Of a stretch of DNA of 64,000 bases, positions 11,669 through 24,685 are shown in pieces. The stretch comes from Globodera rostochiensis (lineage: Eukaryota; Nematoda; Chromadorea; Rhabditida; Heteroderidae): the NCBI GenBank assembly GCA_018350325.1, contig JAEVLN010000004.1, positions 1,736,001 to 1,800,000 on the forward strand, written 5' to 3'. Below the pieces are notes generated by a model that was given only the letters and a program-made list of their open reading frames with translations, was not told where the DNA came from and searched no databases. Position numbers and translations under genes: made by a program. Each line of letters starts with the position of its first letter. Within the stretch, counting starts at the first letter, position 1.

Positions 11669-14573
11669 ATGAATGCAAAAGCTTCCTCAGCTCATCTGCC
11701 AACCCAATCTGTGGTCGTCGGGTCTACCACCGGAAATGATTGCAATGCCGCTATTCCTAGCGATATAAACAGCGGTGAACTAATCAGGGCCGTAGCCAGG
11801 GGCGGGACTTTCTAATCAAAATTTAAATAAAAATTTGAAATTATTTTCGGTTTTAGTGAATTTGAGCGATGCTGATGATGATGGTGGAAGGGATTGTCGA
11901 GCTTGCCGGGTTTGTGGCCAGCTCAGCCATGGCTACCACTTTGGCATTCTCGCATGCCGGCAAGCAAATTTATTCGTTTTATTGGGGGCTTAGTTGAGTG
12001 ATTTTTTTTGGCGGGTAGGAAAGTTCAAAAAAATTTTTATGAATATTTGTCTAATTGTTTGCCTATCGCGGCTATTATTTATTTGTTTAAAAAATATTAG
12101 AAATAATTCAAAAATTTAGTGCATGCGCCGCTTTTTTCCGTCGTACAGTTGTGGAAAAGAAAACGTACCGGTGTCGCCAAAGTGGACAATGTCAAATACG
12201 GAAAGGTAAGTTTTTTTCGCAGAACATATTTATTTAGTGGGAAATTTTGTACATTTTCATTCAGAAATGCGTAATATGTGTCGTTCATGTCGTTTCGACC
12301 TTTGCATTCAGCTTGGCATGAATAAAGATGGTCAGTGAGTGCACCGCTACTGTGAATTTGATTTAAATTTTTAAATAATTAAATTTATTAGCTTTTAAGT
12401 AAACTTCGATTAACCATTATTTAAACAAATAATTAATGTGCTGTTTTATTTTAGATCACTAAAGCTAAGTTTTGCATTTTACAGACGTCCAAATGTATCG
12501 CGATCCAATCGGCAAGCGACGTGCCAGCAAAATTGAATCATCGGTTGAGGAAAATGGAAAAGCTGCTGTTTCTCTTGCCGCCGATGGTCAGAGTGAACTC
12601 ATTCAAATAGTTGCAATTATTTTGGCTTAATAACAGTCATGTTTTTTTTCTCTATTCCAAAAAATATATATTTCTTTAGCCGAATCGGACACCAATTATG
12701 GCTCGCCCCGTTTGTCCTCCGTTGTTGAGCAGAACGTCGTCGGCGGCGGCGGAATCGGGATCAGTTCAACGGGCGCAGCATCGCTGTCCTCCGTCACTGT
12801 TTCGAGCAGCCCATCTTCTTCAACAAGGGTGGGATTAAATTTTGTTGAAAAAAAATTGTTTTGAACAGAGATTTTTTTTTTTTGGGGGGTTTTAGCTGCT
12901 CCATGTTGCACTTCCTCAGCCAATTCGACCTTTGCAACAGCAACCATCCGGCGAGAAGCAGCATCAGTTGCAGTGCTTCACTGCGGAGGCTGCAGGAGGC
13001 AGCACTTTAGAGGCATTAAATTAAGCAAAAAAATTATCATAATGAATTTTAATCAACCGTAACCGGCATTTTACTGATTTGGAATCTTTTTTAAATTTAT
13101 AAAATTCCAATCTTATTAGACACCCACAATTGCGCTGTTGCCTTGTGCCATTCCGTCTGGTGCTGACCCGACGTCTGTTCTGCAACGGCTTGTGGACGGA
13201 TATCGCAATTTTCAATCATCGCAGGTCAGTCAATCAATTTGTTGTGATCAGGTCGTGTGTGTCCATTTAAATAGGTAATCAATTTTTCAGAAATCTCTGT
13301 ACACTGTGATGTATCCGGACAACATTTTTGCCGCTGAAACCTACCGGATGGTGAAGCATGCGGAGTATGTGAAAATGGAGCGTGGATGCATTTCCCTGCA
13401 GTTTTCCATGGTAAAAAGTTTGCCATCAAATTTTAATCGTAGGATTGATGGCATTTTCTTCATAAATCTTAATCCATTTTTAAATTTATTATTTAAAACC
13501 GAATCTCATGATCAGACCAAAAACATTGTTGGCGGGGAATGAAAATATAAATTTTACAGTTGGTCGACTGCTTCCAGCCCTTTGATTCGCTGAACCAGCA
13601 GCTCAAAGTCGCTGCGTTGCGCGTCTTTTCCAACCGGTTCACCCATTTGGACCAGTGCTTTCGGTGTGCCACCAGTTAATTATTATTTAAATTCTTTAAT
13701 TGGATTCTTAAGGACTGCCACAATTTTTCCGGCCACTGATGACCCTCGTTTTGTGCTCCATTACGGGCAGTATATGAACGTGAATAAGCTTGAGGAATTT
13801 TTTACTGACGTTGATAGCAATGAGGAAGAGATTCATAAATCATGCAAGAAAACGGTGAATCGAAAAATATACTAATTCAAAATGATTTTGTCAATTTACG
13901 AAAAAAGTTTCAGTTTCAGCGATGTCGCGACGTTGTGAACAAGATGCACGAGATGGCTGTACGGGACGTGGAAGTGGCCGCACTGGCTGCGATCATTTTG
14001 TGGAATGAATGTGAGTGGTTCGGTTACAATAAATATTTCAGTTGGTCTTTTCCCCGTTACATTTTTAGGGGGGGGGGGTGGGGAGCGGGTGATCTGTAAG
14101 TTCAAAAATTTCGATTTAGAAAATTGCATAATTTACTACATTTTTCAGTGGCCTACATGAATGTGGAAGGCACTGACAGAGTGCGTAGTGCCGTCTTTGC
14201 CGAATTGCACAGCAACATGATCTTGACGTACGGAATTGCGAACACCGGCATACGACTCGGCTCACTGATGGATTTGATCCACGATATGAACGTAAAAGAT
14301 TGTCGACCTTTCTCACTTTGAAGAAGAGTTCGTAATTTTAGGAAGTACGGGTAGGGGGGGTGTGGACAATAAAGGCTAAAAACTCGGATCTCTTACCCCG
14401 TAAACCAAAAAAGGGTTGTGAGGGCTCCCGGCAAAATTCGAAATTAAATTCGACTCGTGTTCAAGCTTTACATTGAACTCATATTTCAGGTAATTGAAAA
14501 AGAAATTCGCGAGTCGGTGATCATCGGCAACTTCTTCAACCCGAATTTTGCCGAAGTGTGGGACGATGCATGA
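11669..14573 (+). CDS. Nuclear hormone receptor (nematode supplementary type)
   Basis: A ligand-regulated type transcription factor. A short N terminus (MNAKASS...) is followed by a two-zinc-finger DNA-binding domain: CRACRVCGQLSHGYHFG, P-box GILACRACAAFFRR, then YRCRQSGQC and MCRSCRFDLCIQLGM, which is the second finger and recognition region. A hinge with KRRASK and a long Ser/Gln-rich linker follows. The ligand-binding domain is spread over the last exons (LYTVMYPDNIFAAETY, FDSLNQQLKVAALRVFS, EVAALAAIILWNE, SNMILTYGIANTGIRLG, ending FNPNFAEVWDDA). The CRACAAFFRR P-box is typical of the HNF4-derived families expanded in nematodes. The P-box is interrupted by a GC-AG intron. The exact C. elegans counterpart is not assigned. 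Confidence 0.9.
11960..12119 (+). other. GC-AG intron inside the NHR P-box
   Basis: The exon ends GCATGCCG before GCAAGC, and the next exon starts TGCATGCGCC after TTTAG. The join restores LACRACAAFFRR. Reading through gives a stop and destroys the zinc finger. Confidence 0.85.
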
Positions 14574-14995
14574 CGATGTGATGATTGGGAGATAGGGGGG
14601 GGGGAGGGGGTGTGTGCAATCCAGGCCTTCTCTTTTGGCCAAGTTTGTTGTTTGCACATGTGACTCCGGGAGTCCGGACCCCATACATGATTTGATTTAT
14701 AATCTACCCATCCCTATATCACATTTTTCTAGTCTGTTTTATTAAAATGTGATAATCAAAATATTCGTTTTTGATACGGGGCAGGTGGGGGGTGAGAGGA
14801 CGGCCGAAGAGCAAAAAAAAAACAAGTGAAATCTTTGTGCGTTTTTTGCTTGTAAACCCCTTTATTTTCCCTTTCTGCTGTTGAAAAAATCAATTTTCCA
14901 TAGATAGCGATTCAAAAAAATTTCATTTTTTTTTCATGTTTCTTCGAAAAAAAAATAAATTGAGCAAACGATAGAGAAATAAACATATTTTGGTG
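14574..14995. other. Short convergent intergenic stretch
   Basis: Between the NHR and ISCA1 stop codons. It contains G-runs (14595-14612) and A/T tracts; nothing else is seen. Confidence 0.6.
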
Positions 14996-15952
14996 TTATA
15001 ATGTGCCGCCACTGCTGTCTTCAATTCGTCGCCAGTCCTTCGATGGCGGCGGTGGGGGCAAATTGTCGTCCATGTTGAAGCTTTCACCGCATCCGCACGT
15101 GCCCTTGATGTTCGGGTTGTGGAACACGAACTCGGAAGCCAACTTCGACTCCACAAAATCCTAAAATGGATGTGCTAAAAATCAAGGAAAATAATACTAA
15201 TAATTGCCATTCTCGACATAAAACCGAAAAACCGAGAACTCTTTAAGAATAAACAATTGAACTCTCTCGAAATGCAAGTCTGGCTACTCACATCTCTGGT
15301 TCGGGATTCAAATTATGTTAAAACTCAAAAGAAATCGAATTTTAAATGCCCTACCATTTCGGAGCCGAGCAGTGTCAGTTGGGCCTTTGCATCAATCCAA
15401 ATGTTGATTCCGTCCTATAAATTTCAAAAATAAAAAAGCAAGAAGCGCGTAGAAAACAAATTTCGGGTTTTTTTAGTTTCACAAACCCCCTGAAAATCCC
15501 TATTTAGACCGCTGAAAGGCTTTAAGCGTTTCATTTTAGTCAAAAAAAAACCTGATTAACTTCCTCGTCAAAGCGATTCTTTTCCTCTGCGTAGTCCAAA
15601 GTGTAGGTGAACCCGTTGCAGCCACGCTGTTGAACACCCACCTGTAAACTGAAAATGCAAATGTGATGAAACATTTATTTCTGATTTAATTTTTCCATTT
15701 TTGGTGTGAGCAAAATTGCCTTTTTTGTTTGCTATTAAATTTTCTAAACAAAATCAATTAAAATTCAAAATTATTCCCTATCAATCAAATCACCCGCAAT
15801 GCCTTTGCGCCCGGCCTCCGTTCAATTAGCTCGCGCACTCGTGTGATGGCAGCGGGTGTCAGCGAAAGTGCTTGCCGACCCGCGCGTATGCGTGAACCGA
15901 CCGCTTTGACCACGCGAGCGGACGCAAACAAAGACGAAGGGAAAATGCGCAT
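14996..15952 (-). CDS. isca-1: Iron-sulfur cluster assembly protein ISCA1, mitochondrial
   Basis: An A-type scaffold or carrier that helps build mitochondrial 4Fe-4S clusters. Four exons: a basic start [16 protein letters not shown] that fits a mitochondrial targeting peptide, then [55 protein letters not shown]; and [17 protein letters not shown] leading into [13 protein letters not shown]. The three conserved cysteines (RGCNG and the CGC pair) are all present. The C terminus runs about 20 residues past the usual FNI end, with a Pro- and Asp-rich tail. Start codons of this gene and of the RSRC2 gene are 770 bp apart and divergent, suggesting a shared promoter region. Confidence 0.95.
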
Positions 15953-16722
15953 ATTAATTAAAGATTTTGGTTTAAAATTTAAATAGTTTAATTAAATTAA
16001 TTTTATTGAAATCATAACTTTTTTTTTTTTGCTGAGTTTGAATCTGTGCATAAATGGCGTGTAATTTTTGAAGCTTGGCTTAATGTTGTTAGAAAATTTT
16101 ATCGGTAGAATCGAGTTTTTATGAAGTGCTTTTTGCCAATAAATTATTCATGCGAGAAGCCCAACAATAGACCTAAGTGGTTTGCAATTCTGAGAGGAGG
16201 ATCTGTTAATGATTGAGGAATTTTGGAGGTTTTTACGCCTAAATTGACTAAATTTGGTCAGTTTTAGCACATTTGGGGTTTTTAGTCCATATTTTGGGTA
16301 ATTCAATTTTTCACGTTTTCTAGTCCATATACCTAAATCTCGACTCTAGTAACGGTTCGCCTGGGAGTAAAAGATATATTTCAACAAGGTTCAAGCGGTC
16401 CAACGCATTCCGAGAAATTATATATAATTATTTTGGGATTTGCAGATGGCGTAAATCGTTTGATTCTTTTGTCTGAACTTTGTTATGTAGATCGAATTAG
16501 ATTTATTTTCTCTCGTGCTCATTTACATATCACTAAAAGAATTTGTTTCTTTTTCAAGATTTCTAGAAAATTAACTTCTTGAAAGAGTTCTTTGAAATCT
16601 ATTTAGTATGTCATCCAAACACACTTTGGTAATGTTGCTGAAAATTGGACCGCAAATGAGATTTGAATTTTAAGAAGAAGAGACGTGAAACCGAGCAGGA
16701 TTTGGAGAAAACCTCAGCCGTT
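15953..16722. promoter_or_regulatory. Divergent intergenic region, ISCA1 / RSRC2-like
   Basis: Seven hundred and seventy bases between two outward-facing start codons, AT-rich with T-tracts (16018-16031). It must hold both 5' ends. No specific factor site can be named. Confidence 0.45.
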
Positions 16723-18219
16723 ATGCCGCGCCGATCTGAGGACGAACAGCGAAGTGTTGTGAAGTGTGTTTTTCTATAATTTCTTAGCCTAATTGAAGCG
16801 ACAAATTTTTAACACATACATAGCATTTTAGAAAATTTTGGGATTATATTTAGCTTTTGTTTTTGTTTTTTAGTTCAACAATTTTTTGAATGTTTATTCA
16901 TCGCTGCACTTTTAAGGATGCACTTTCAGAAATTCGCATTCATCGCGAGACAATCGACGGGACGGCCATAACCGGCAGGGACATCAACGCGTCGAAACGG
17001 GTACTTTTCTAATTTTGTTTCTTGTTTTTATCCAATTACAATTAATCAAAAATTTTGTTACATATGGCATTTCAATAGGAAAGTTCCATGATGCGTATCA
17101 TCGACAACGACGATCAGCCGAGGATGAAAGTCGCGCGGACCGCGGTGTTGACCGTCGACGAGAACGCGATGAGCAGCGACCAAAGCGCAGAGAAAGACCG
17201 CCGTCCGCCGATGAGGAGGCGGAGGAGCCGTATGGAACAAAAATATTGCTAATTTCTTGCTTTACAGTCCAGGACTTTTTACAATTTTCTAAATTGGGTC
17301 ATTTTCCAGAGAAGAATTTGTTTAAGCATTTCTTATTGTAATCATTTTTAGTTCGGACTCCGGCAAACCGTCATGGCAAAACACCAAAGTGCGTAAACAT
17401 GCGGAGATGCTTAAAGAGCGCAAGTTGCTTTGGAAGGGGAAGAGCGGAGACTGTGGTGAGCAGCACCAGGAGGAGGAGGAAAAGGCCAAAAATGACGCGG
17501 TTTCCGATTTTATAATTTAAATTTCAAAACAAATATATACAATTCAAGATAACATGTTCTGAATTAGAGTACTGCCCAGTTTATCATTTTTTTTATATAA
17601 TCTCAGTTAGAATTTACTTCTTTTTTTTTTGTTTATCTTAGACGGCCGGCAGCGGTGAATTGGCCTCTGAACGTAAAGGAAAACAAGAGCACAAATGGCA
17701 GTCAATGATTGCGGCCACGGCGCAGGACACTCAACAAATGGACAAATTTCAGCGCCGTGAGTTGCATTATGTCAAATGTTTGTGTTATAAAGTGATAGAA
17801 AAAATTCTCCAAAATTTGCTTTTCTCCTGATTTTTTTCTGTTGTTACCGGAGATTGAAAAAATCAACCAAATTTTAGTGATGGGCATGAAGAAAAGCACA
17901 AATTCGACACCGACAGAGTCCTCCTCCTTGCAGTCCGAAGCTGCTTCAGCGGTGCCTGGAGCAGAAGCCGAGCTGAACAGTGCCGAGTTGGAACGCGAAC
18001 GTTTGCGTCAATTGGAACTGCAGCGCGGTCTCAACCAACAGTTTGGTAAGTTCATTTTTTCAGTGGACATTCGTTTCCGCCAGCCCCAAAAAGGGGCATT
18101 TATATAAAAGAACGCAATTTTGATCGCATTGGACAATTTTTCAATTTGCTCTCCCATTTTAAGAACTTGCTCGTCACTCTCATCACGGCGCTCGTGGACG
18201 AGGCTTAGGCTCCTTTTGA
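16723..18219 (+). CDS. RSRC2-like arginine/serine-rich coiled-coil protein
   Basis: RSRC2 family proteins are nuclear, RS-like and associated with pre-mRNA processing; the exact biochemical role is not settled. The N terminus MPRRSEDEQRSVVK leads into a His/Arg/Ser-rich stretch (SHSSRDNRRDGHNRQ; RRRERDEQRPKRRERPP). It is followed by WQNTKVRKHAEMLKERKLLW, a Glu-rich linker, KWQSMIAATAQ and MDKFQRLMGMKK, the family hallmark (KFxxLMG). The last exon (after TTTTAAG at about 18163) gives FELARHSHHGARGRGLGSF, matching the QYEMARxxTHxxRGxGLGF end of the family. Phase is consistent over all junctions. Confidence 0.85.
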
Positions 18220-18988
18220 TTGAATACAAATTCTGAGTCAGAGATGAGGAAAGAAAAACAAAAGAAAATGCATCATTTTAACCTCCACATCTGATTGTTC
18301 GTCAAAACATGTTTTTAAATAATAAATATTTTCAATCCCGTTTGTTGACAAAGACCAATTTGTTCCGCAACAAAAAATTATTGCTTCTGAATTTTGGAAA
18401 AGCATTTTGTCGGAGGATTTTGCAATGCCTTTTTGGGGAGTTCCGTGACCAATTTTTGTACCTGCTATTGAAATTGAGACACAAACAAACAAACAATGAA
18501 TGATGGCTATGTAACTAACAAATGGTGGAGGGAAAGGCAAAGTTATGGTGGTGGCGATGGTATGACTCACCTGCATCCCCACAACAACATATTCAGGCGA
18601 ACGTTTTACCACTCACCACCACTGTGCCCCCTTCCCCCCCCCCCCATTCATTCGCCTCTCCCTAACAAGCCCATCATCGATTTCCTCCTCTTCCCTCATT
18701 TCCCAATGTCAAATTCATTTTTGCGCTTACGCACATAGGTACACACACATATGAATTGTGTACATTACATGATGTTATGCAATTTCATAAATCATTGGCT
18801 TAAGATTTCGAAACTCTGTACAAAGCGCCCGGGGGTCACCGTCAGGGCCTGGGTTGTCCGAAAAAATCCGGTCCGCAAAAAATTTTGATCGGGTAGAGTC
18901 CAAATTTTTAAAACAAATCTTTTTTTCTTCATCAATCCATTCTTCAGACATTTTGTGCACCTCGCAACAAAATCTCTAAAAAACGCAA
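18220..18988. other. Intergenic, no gene seen
   Basis: AT-rich, with a poly-C run at about 18640-18651. Possible 3' end of the RSRC2 gene and promoter of the CYSTM gene. Confidence 0.5.
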
Positions 18989-19410
18989 ATGTCGGCCCCG
19001 CCGCCGTATAATCCGAATATGCCCTACCCGAACCAGCCACAGCCCAACTACGGACCTCATCCTGGGCAAGGCGGTTATGGTTACCCATCTCAACCGTATC
19101 CACAACAAGGCGGCTACGGTGGTTATCCACAACAACCTCAAAATCAACCGCAAGTTGTGTACGTTTATTTTACTTTTCACTATTCTAGAAAATTTGAGGC
19201 TTTCTAAGAGATTGTGTAAAAGATCATAGGACGGGGCTCCAAATAGGACCTAAACTACACTAGTACCGATTTTTTTTGAATTCTAATCAGCACAATTTTG
19301 TCTTCAGATATGTTGAGCGTCAGGAGCAGCCACGCCGCAGCGACAACTGCTGTCTGTGGGCTCTGTTGGCATGCTGTTGCGGTTGCTGTTTGGCAGAATG
19401 CTGTGATTAG
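18989..19410 (+). CDS. CYSTM-type cysteine-rich small membrane protein
   Basis: Two exons (18989-19158, 19308-19410) encode 90 residues. The first two thirds are Pro/Gln/Gly/Tyr-rich repeats (PYPNQPQPNYG, GGYGYPSQPYPQQGG). The C terminus is a compact Cys-rich hydrophobic module, DNCCLWALLACCCGCCLAEC, diagnostic for the CYSTM domain. These proteins are tail-anchored membrane proteins tied to stress tolerance or metal binding in plants, fungi and animals; the molecular activity is unclear. The gene sits 770 bp after the RSRC2 gene and 416 bp before EFR3, all on the plus strand. Confidence 0.85.
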
Positions 19411-19826
19411 TTGAAGGAGGACACCAAACACGTGATCGAAATATCCTTTTATTCACATTTACGTAACATATGTATGTCCATTTTGTCTTTGTAAATCTTG
19501 AAAATGTTATTCATAAAAAACGTGCGAGAGCTCTCGATTCATTTATTTGAACTCCCGGAATTTTCTTTTACCAATCTCTACCTAAGATGGATTTGGGGTA
19601 ATATTTGAGAAGGTTTGACGGCGTTTGTTACGGAAATTGCTCTTAAAATTTTAAAAATTTTCGCTAAAAATCGAATATTCAGAATGCCAAAAAAGACTTT
19701 TTTCAAAAATCGAGCTAAAAACAGCTCTTAAAAACAAAACATTTCTTTTAAAAAAAGTACCGCCTTGAAGCCCTCTAATTATAAAATCCTTTCTAGTAAT
19801 TTTTCTGAGCTTATTGTTGTGCATTG

Positions 19827-22800
19827 ATGAGCCATTTGTGCCTGCCGTCCAATTGTTGCGCGTCCTGCAAGCAGCGCTACAAGCGCCTGGTGGATTCGAT
19901 TTACCCGCGTCAACCGCCATTTGACGCTCCATTGGGCGCCAACATGCAAAAGCTGACCTTTTATTCAATCTCACACCCGGAAAAGCTTAATCGAATTGGC
20001 ATTTACTTTATCCAACGGCTAACTCGCGATCTGACCAGGCAACGCTTTGCCGAAGTTAAGGCAAGTTTTAACTGATCAAATCGCTCGAAAATTTCCTCTG
20101 CCGTTTTGCTTTGCCAATCATTTTTTTGAAACATTGTTTAACATAAATTAATTTGGACAGGTGACAGTCGATGCAATGGAGCGATTGCTGAAGAGTTGCC
20201 ATGGGTCGCCGTCGCTGAACCAATTCATTGAGGGCTATTTGTTGATGGTCCAACGGTTGCTCGAGACAAACAATGCTCACATGGAAAAGCTGGCAACAGG
20301 TAAAAGCAGCGCTGGATGTAGCTGATGAGATGAGCGCCCGCAACTGCTCCCCCTTCCCCAAAATTCAAGAAAATTAAAATAATCTAAAAGTTTACCCAAA
20401 ATTGTAGAGCATTTCTTGCCAAACACTTTGACTATTCTTCAAAATAAAATAGAAAATTCTTAATTCTTTCGATTTTATGGCTTCAGAATTTTTCGAAAAC
20501 TCATTTGGCAAACTCCTTCGGTGTTTTTTTCTTTTATTTTTAGATTTGTTTGTTCGATTCTCCGGCATTGAGGAAGACTCGCCGTCTTACCACCGCCAAT
20601 ATGACTTTTTCATCTCCAAATTCTCCTCAATGTGTCACGCACAAAATGGCGCTTATATCCGCTCGCAGCGCTTCAACGGTTTACGGGGGTTGAGAGGTGA
20701 CAAAAAATCAGCAAAAATTTCAACAAAAATTCAAAAAATAAATTACGTTTTGGTGTTTTTAGGCGTAATTTGGAAGTCGGCATCCGACGATTTACAAGCA
20801 AACATTTGGGAGAAACAGCACATGAACAAAATTGTGCCTTCAATTCTCTTCAACTTTCAACATGACGATGAAAATGGTAGGTTTTGGGGACAACGCATTT
20901 AGTTGGAAATTTTGTTTTTTTTGTTTTGTTTTCTTGGTGTTTTAAATGTACGCCTCGGTGAACGAGTCGATCTTTTTCATTGTTTCAGATGATTTGGAAG
21001 ACCAAGGAGTGGACCAGAGCACCGGGATGCTGTACAACCATTACCCGGATGAGCCTGGAAGCGAAGGTTCGGAGCCGGAGCCGCGAAATTTGGCACTTCA
21101 ATGCCTTCGTGAGCTGTTCCAAAAGTGCAGTTTTGGCTCATTAAAGTGTGTGCATTTTTAAACGTGTTTATTGACGACTTTTTTATTGTATATACGATTA
21201 ACTGACAGATCCGTTCTGGAGCCGGTGTTCATTCACTTCGAGTTGCACCACAAATGGGACCCGCCGGCGACGTTTGCAATCAAAACATTCAAAGCCATTC
21301 TGTACAGCATTCAGTCCCAAAATTCGTACTTTGTCATTCAGGTGTTTTTTTATTTAAAAAATTATTGGACCGTTTTGAAAGAAAATTTTTTCAGGAGTTG
21401 ATCAACCAGCTTGAACTTCAGCCAACCACCGAGCCTGAAGTGCGTGTTGGAATGGCAACAGTTTTGGCCAGAATTGTCAGCATTGCCGGCACTAGTATAG
21501 GTGAGTAAAAAAAGTTTTTTTTGATTAAAAATGTTGTTCTTTAGGTCCCCTTCTGTTGGCAATTTTTAACTCGTTGCTTAAACAATTGCGCTCCTCCGTG
21601 GAATTCCAACAGTCGCGACAATGCACTGACCATGAGACTGAACGTCTGTTTCAGGTACATGGAGAAAAATGGACGGTAGCCAACGTCATTCGACGTCTCG
21701 AAATTCGAATAAAAATTAATTTACTAGTACCGAACATATTGCCAAATTATTTTAAATTTAATTTTCAGGACACACTGATCAATGCACTCGGCGATTTTGC
21801 CAGCGCATTGCCGGACTACCAAAAGGTGGAGATTATGATGTTCACTGCCGCCAGCATTCCGACCATTACCGAGAGCAACAACAGTGCTTCCACTGGTGCA
21901 ACAGCAGCAGGTCCATTTTTTTATGAATATATTCAAAAATTTATTTTTTTTTGGGAAAATCCAATTTTTTTCATTTTAAATTTAACGCATGCAGGAGAAC
22001 AAATCAAATGGGTGCAGACCAGCGAGGCCTTTCTTCAAAAATTGCTTGTCAAAACACTGTTGCAGGTGGCCACCAAGTACAAAACGGTATTGGACAAATT
22101 GGGGCATCGGAAAATTTTTGTATTTTCTATAAATTCAGCTCTATTTGGCCACCGTGTTCACTGATGCCTTCCTCAAAACGCTGCTTCAGCTGCAGTTGAC
22201 CACTGATCCGGAGGTGCGACTGATCGCGCAACGCATCTTCCACACACTGCTCGATCGGCACGAGAATCAGGCGCGGCTGGAGCACATCCAGTTTGTGGCC
22301 GACTTGGACATTGAATTACAGGTAAATTTGTACATAAAAAACTGGTCGATTAGACACATTTTTGAAAAAAAAAATATGGGAATTTTCCAATTTTAGCTGA
22401 GTGTAGAGAAGTGTTCGCGTCAAGATCAACTGTTCATGCGTCGGCACATCCACGCGATTACCTCGACACTTTACAGGTTTGTGGCTTCTTTTCTAACCAT
22501 TTTCTGGACATGGATTTTAGAAATGTTGTCCAGGCCGTCTATGGTCAACAACCATCGGGCCCCGTTGGTGGTGCATCGCTTGACGACCAACTTGACGCCG
22601 TGCTCTGCTCGATCGCATTGCTGTGCACCGAGGTCAGCAACGATGATGAGACGATGGTTGAACTTCTTCGACTCGTGCTTGCTTTTCAGTTGATGGCACT
22701 TGAAAATGGTTTTTAAAATTTTTGGTTGGATATTATTGTAAATATAATTTAGGAAATCAAATGTCTGCAGAAAAATTGGCGAACGTGCACAATTTGGTGG

Positions 22801-24685
22801 CAAAGTTTATGAACCTGTTTTCTTGCCTTCTTGCAATTCCGGCACTGTGCCAACACGTTCAGCAGGTTCAAGCTTTCGATCAAAATTGGTTCTTTGTTTA
22901 CAATAATTCGGATCTTTTAGGTGATCAAGGCGCGCGAAAAACGTGCCCATCCGTCGCTGAACATTGTGGACAATGCGCAAAAAGTGGCGGCGGATGTGGC
23001 CGAAAAGTTGGCGTTGCAGGCGTATTCACCGCCCGCGGGGCGAGCACCAATTGCGCACATGGATTCGGAGGATAACGAACTGTCAAACGGCGAGACATTA
23101 ACTTGTAGAACAATTGACGGTAAATCCATTTTTGGTTAAACAAAACAAAAACAGATTAATTACTTGGCTTTACAATAATATGATTGCAGGAACGGCGCTC
23201 AGTTCACGAGAGAAGATCAGCACTGATCGGGTTGGCATCGTTGATTTGGGTGCTGAACCATCAATGCTTTTCTCGTCCGAAATCATCTTTGAGGCAATAC
23301 AAGCGTCCAACAAATGCGCACAACGTCTTCTTCAGGTTGTACACTAAAAAAATGTTTATTTTTTATTTTTAAAAACGGTAAAATTTTTGGAAAAAATATT
23401 CAAATAAATTTTTGTTTTAAATATGGTTACAAAAATTTTCTTTGTTTAGCCATTTAAGCCGTTGGCACTTGCGCAAACGTTGAGTGCCACTGGGTCGAAT
23501 GTGTATCTGCAGAATGGGAGTAAACTTGGCGGTGCTGCTGGATTTCCAAACAATTCAATCATTTCTGCATTCACTCCATCGGCTGCCGGTGCATCAAGTT
23601 CAACAACGTCGGGCGGTTTGATGTTCTCCTCTCCGTTGAATAGTAGTCGAAGCGCACAGGAGAACGACAGCAACAGCAGCAACACTCAACTGGCAGAGGA
23701 TGGGGAGAAAGTGAGTAACAATTTTATTATTATAGTAATAAGTCTGGTTTTTTGCACAAAAAATTTCTAAATAAAACAAAACAACAAACGCGGCATTACT
23801 TAGCTGAACGGCGCTTATCGGACGAGCAGTGTGGACGCAGCGTCGGTTGGCAGCAGTTCGGTGGACTGGAGCCCGCCCGAGTCGCGCAAGCACAGCCGAC
23901 GCAACACCGCACTTGGAGGCGGAGGAGTACAGCGTGGGTTTTCTTTTCCCTTCTATTCTTTCTATGGAACAGTTTTGAAATTTGTCAAAAAAAAAACACC
24001 TCCAAAATGTTGTTCCTTTCCAGAAGCAGTTGCTTTGCCAATTACTGTGGAACAGTTGCGCATTTTTGCCAATTCTCCTATTGATGTGGCGGAGGAAGAA
24101 CGCCTTGATCAGGTCGTGTTAGCTAAATCTCGCAAATTAATTTATTCGGTATTTATTTATTTTTTTCTTTATATTTGTCAAGGAGAAGAGTCGGAAGGTG
24201 CTGCAACTGTACCGTGGCAAAACTGTCAAACAGTTGGAGGAGTTGTTGTTCCAGCAGCAAATTTATGGTACAAAAAATTGAAACAAATTTTGTTAGATTT
24301 TTGATATATTTTGTCAATCAATCATTTAACTTTTCATTTTTTGTTGGTGGCGTCGGGGGCGGATGCTGCAATTGCGCCAAGGAGACGCATGCGGACCAGC
24401 ACCACCACCAGTGTTGCACCACAAAGACGGCACCGGAGGGTGCGGAAACTTTGGCACAAACGTTGCACCGGCTTACCCAACGCCATGAAGAGGTTGTGTT
24501 TGGATTGGTAGATGTACACATACAATAAATATGTTGGTGGAGTTTTTGTTACATAAAAATGCGATCTTTCTTTTTTCGGCTAATTTTTTACGTCGTTTCA
24601 GAAATGCAAAGTGCGCGAATTTGGACAGCAAGGCGCCGCAGCGACCATTTTTGACATCAAATTTCCTGCCAGTTTTGAAATGTGA
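19827..24685 (+). CDS. efr-3: EFR3 plasma-membrane anchor of the PI4-kinase complex
   Basis: EFR3 is a palmitoylated helical-repeat protein that anchors the PI4KIIIalpha/TTC7/FAM126 complex and sustains plasma-membrane PI4P. Residues 1-30 read MSHLCLPSNCCASCKQRYKR then LVDSIYPRQP, like the animal start with its cysteine cluster and RYKRLVDxIxP. Next come MQKLTFYSISHPEKLNRIG, IEEDSPSYHRQYDFF, QHMNKIVPSILFNFQ and LELHHKWDP-type blocks in family order, then several HEAT-like exons (LLVKTLLQVATKY; MRRHIHAITSTLY). The start is the ATG at 19827. About 23 exons are inferred. The first intron has a GC donor. The Ser-rich region and the last four exons (after 23450) are weakly conserved and less certain. 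A partial copy of the 3' end lies at 28226-28690. Confidence 0.9.
20061..20160 (+). other. GC-AG intron in efr-3
   Basis: GAAGTTAAG is followed by GCAAGT; the next exon starts GTGACAGTC. This join gives FAEVKVTVDAM, which aligns without gaps to the animal segment SGYVLIAMEAL. The nearest GT choice would drop two residues. Confidence 0.75.
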
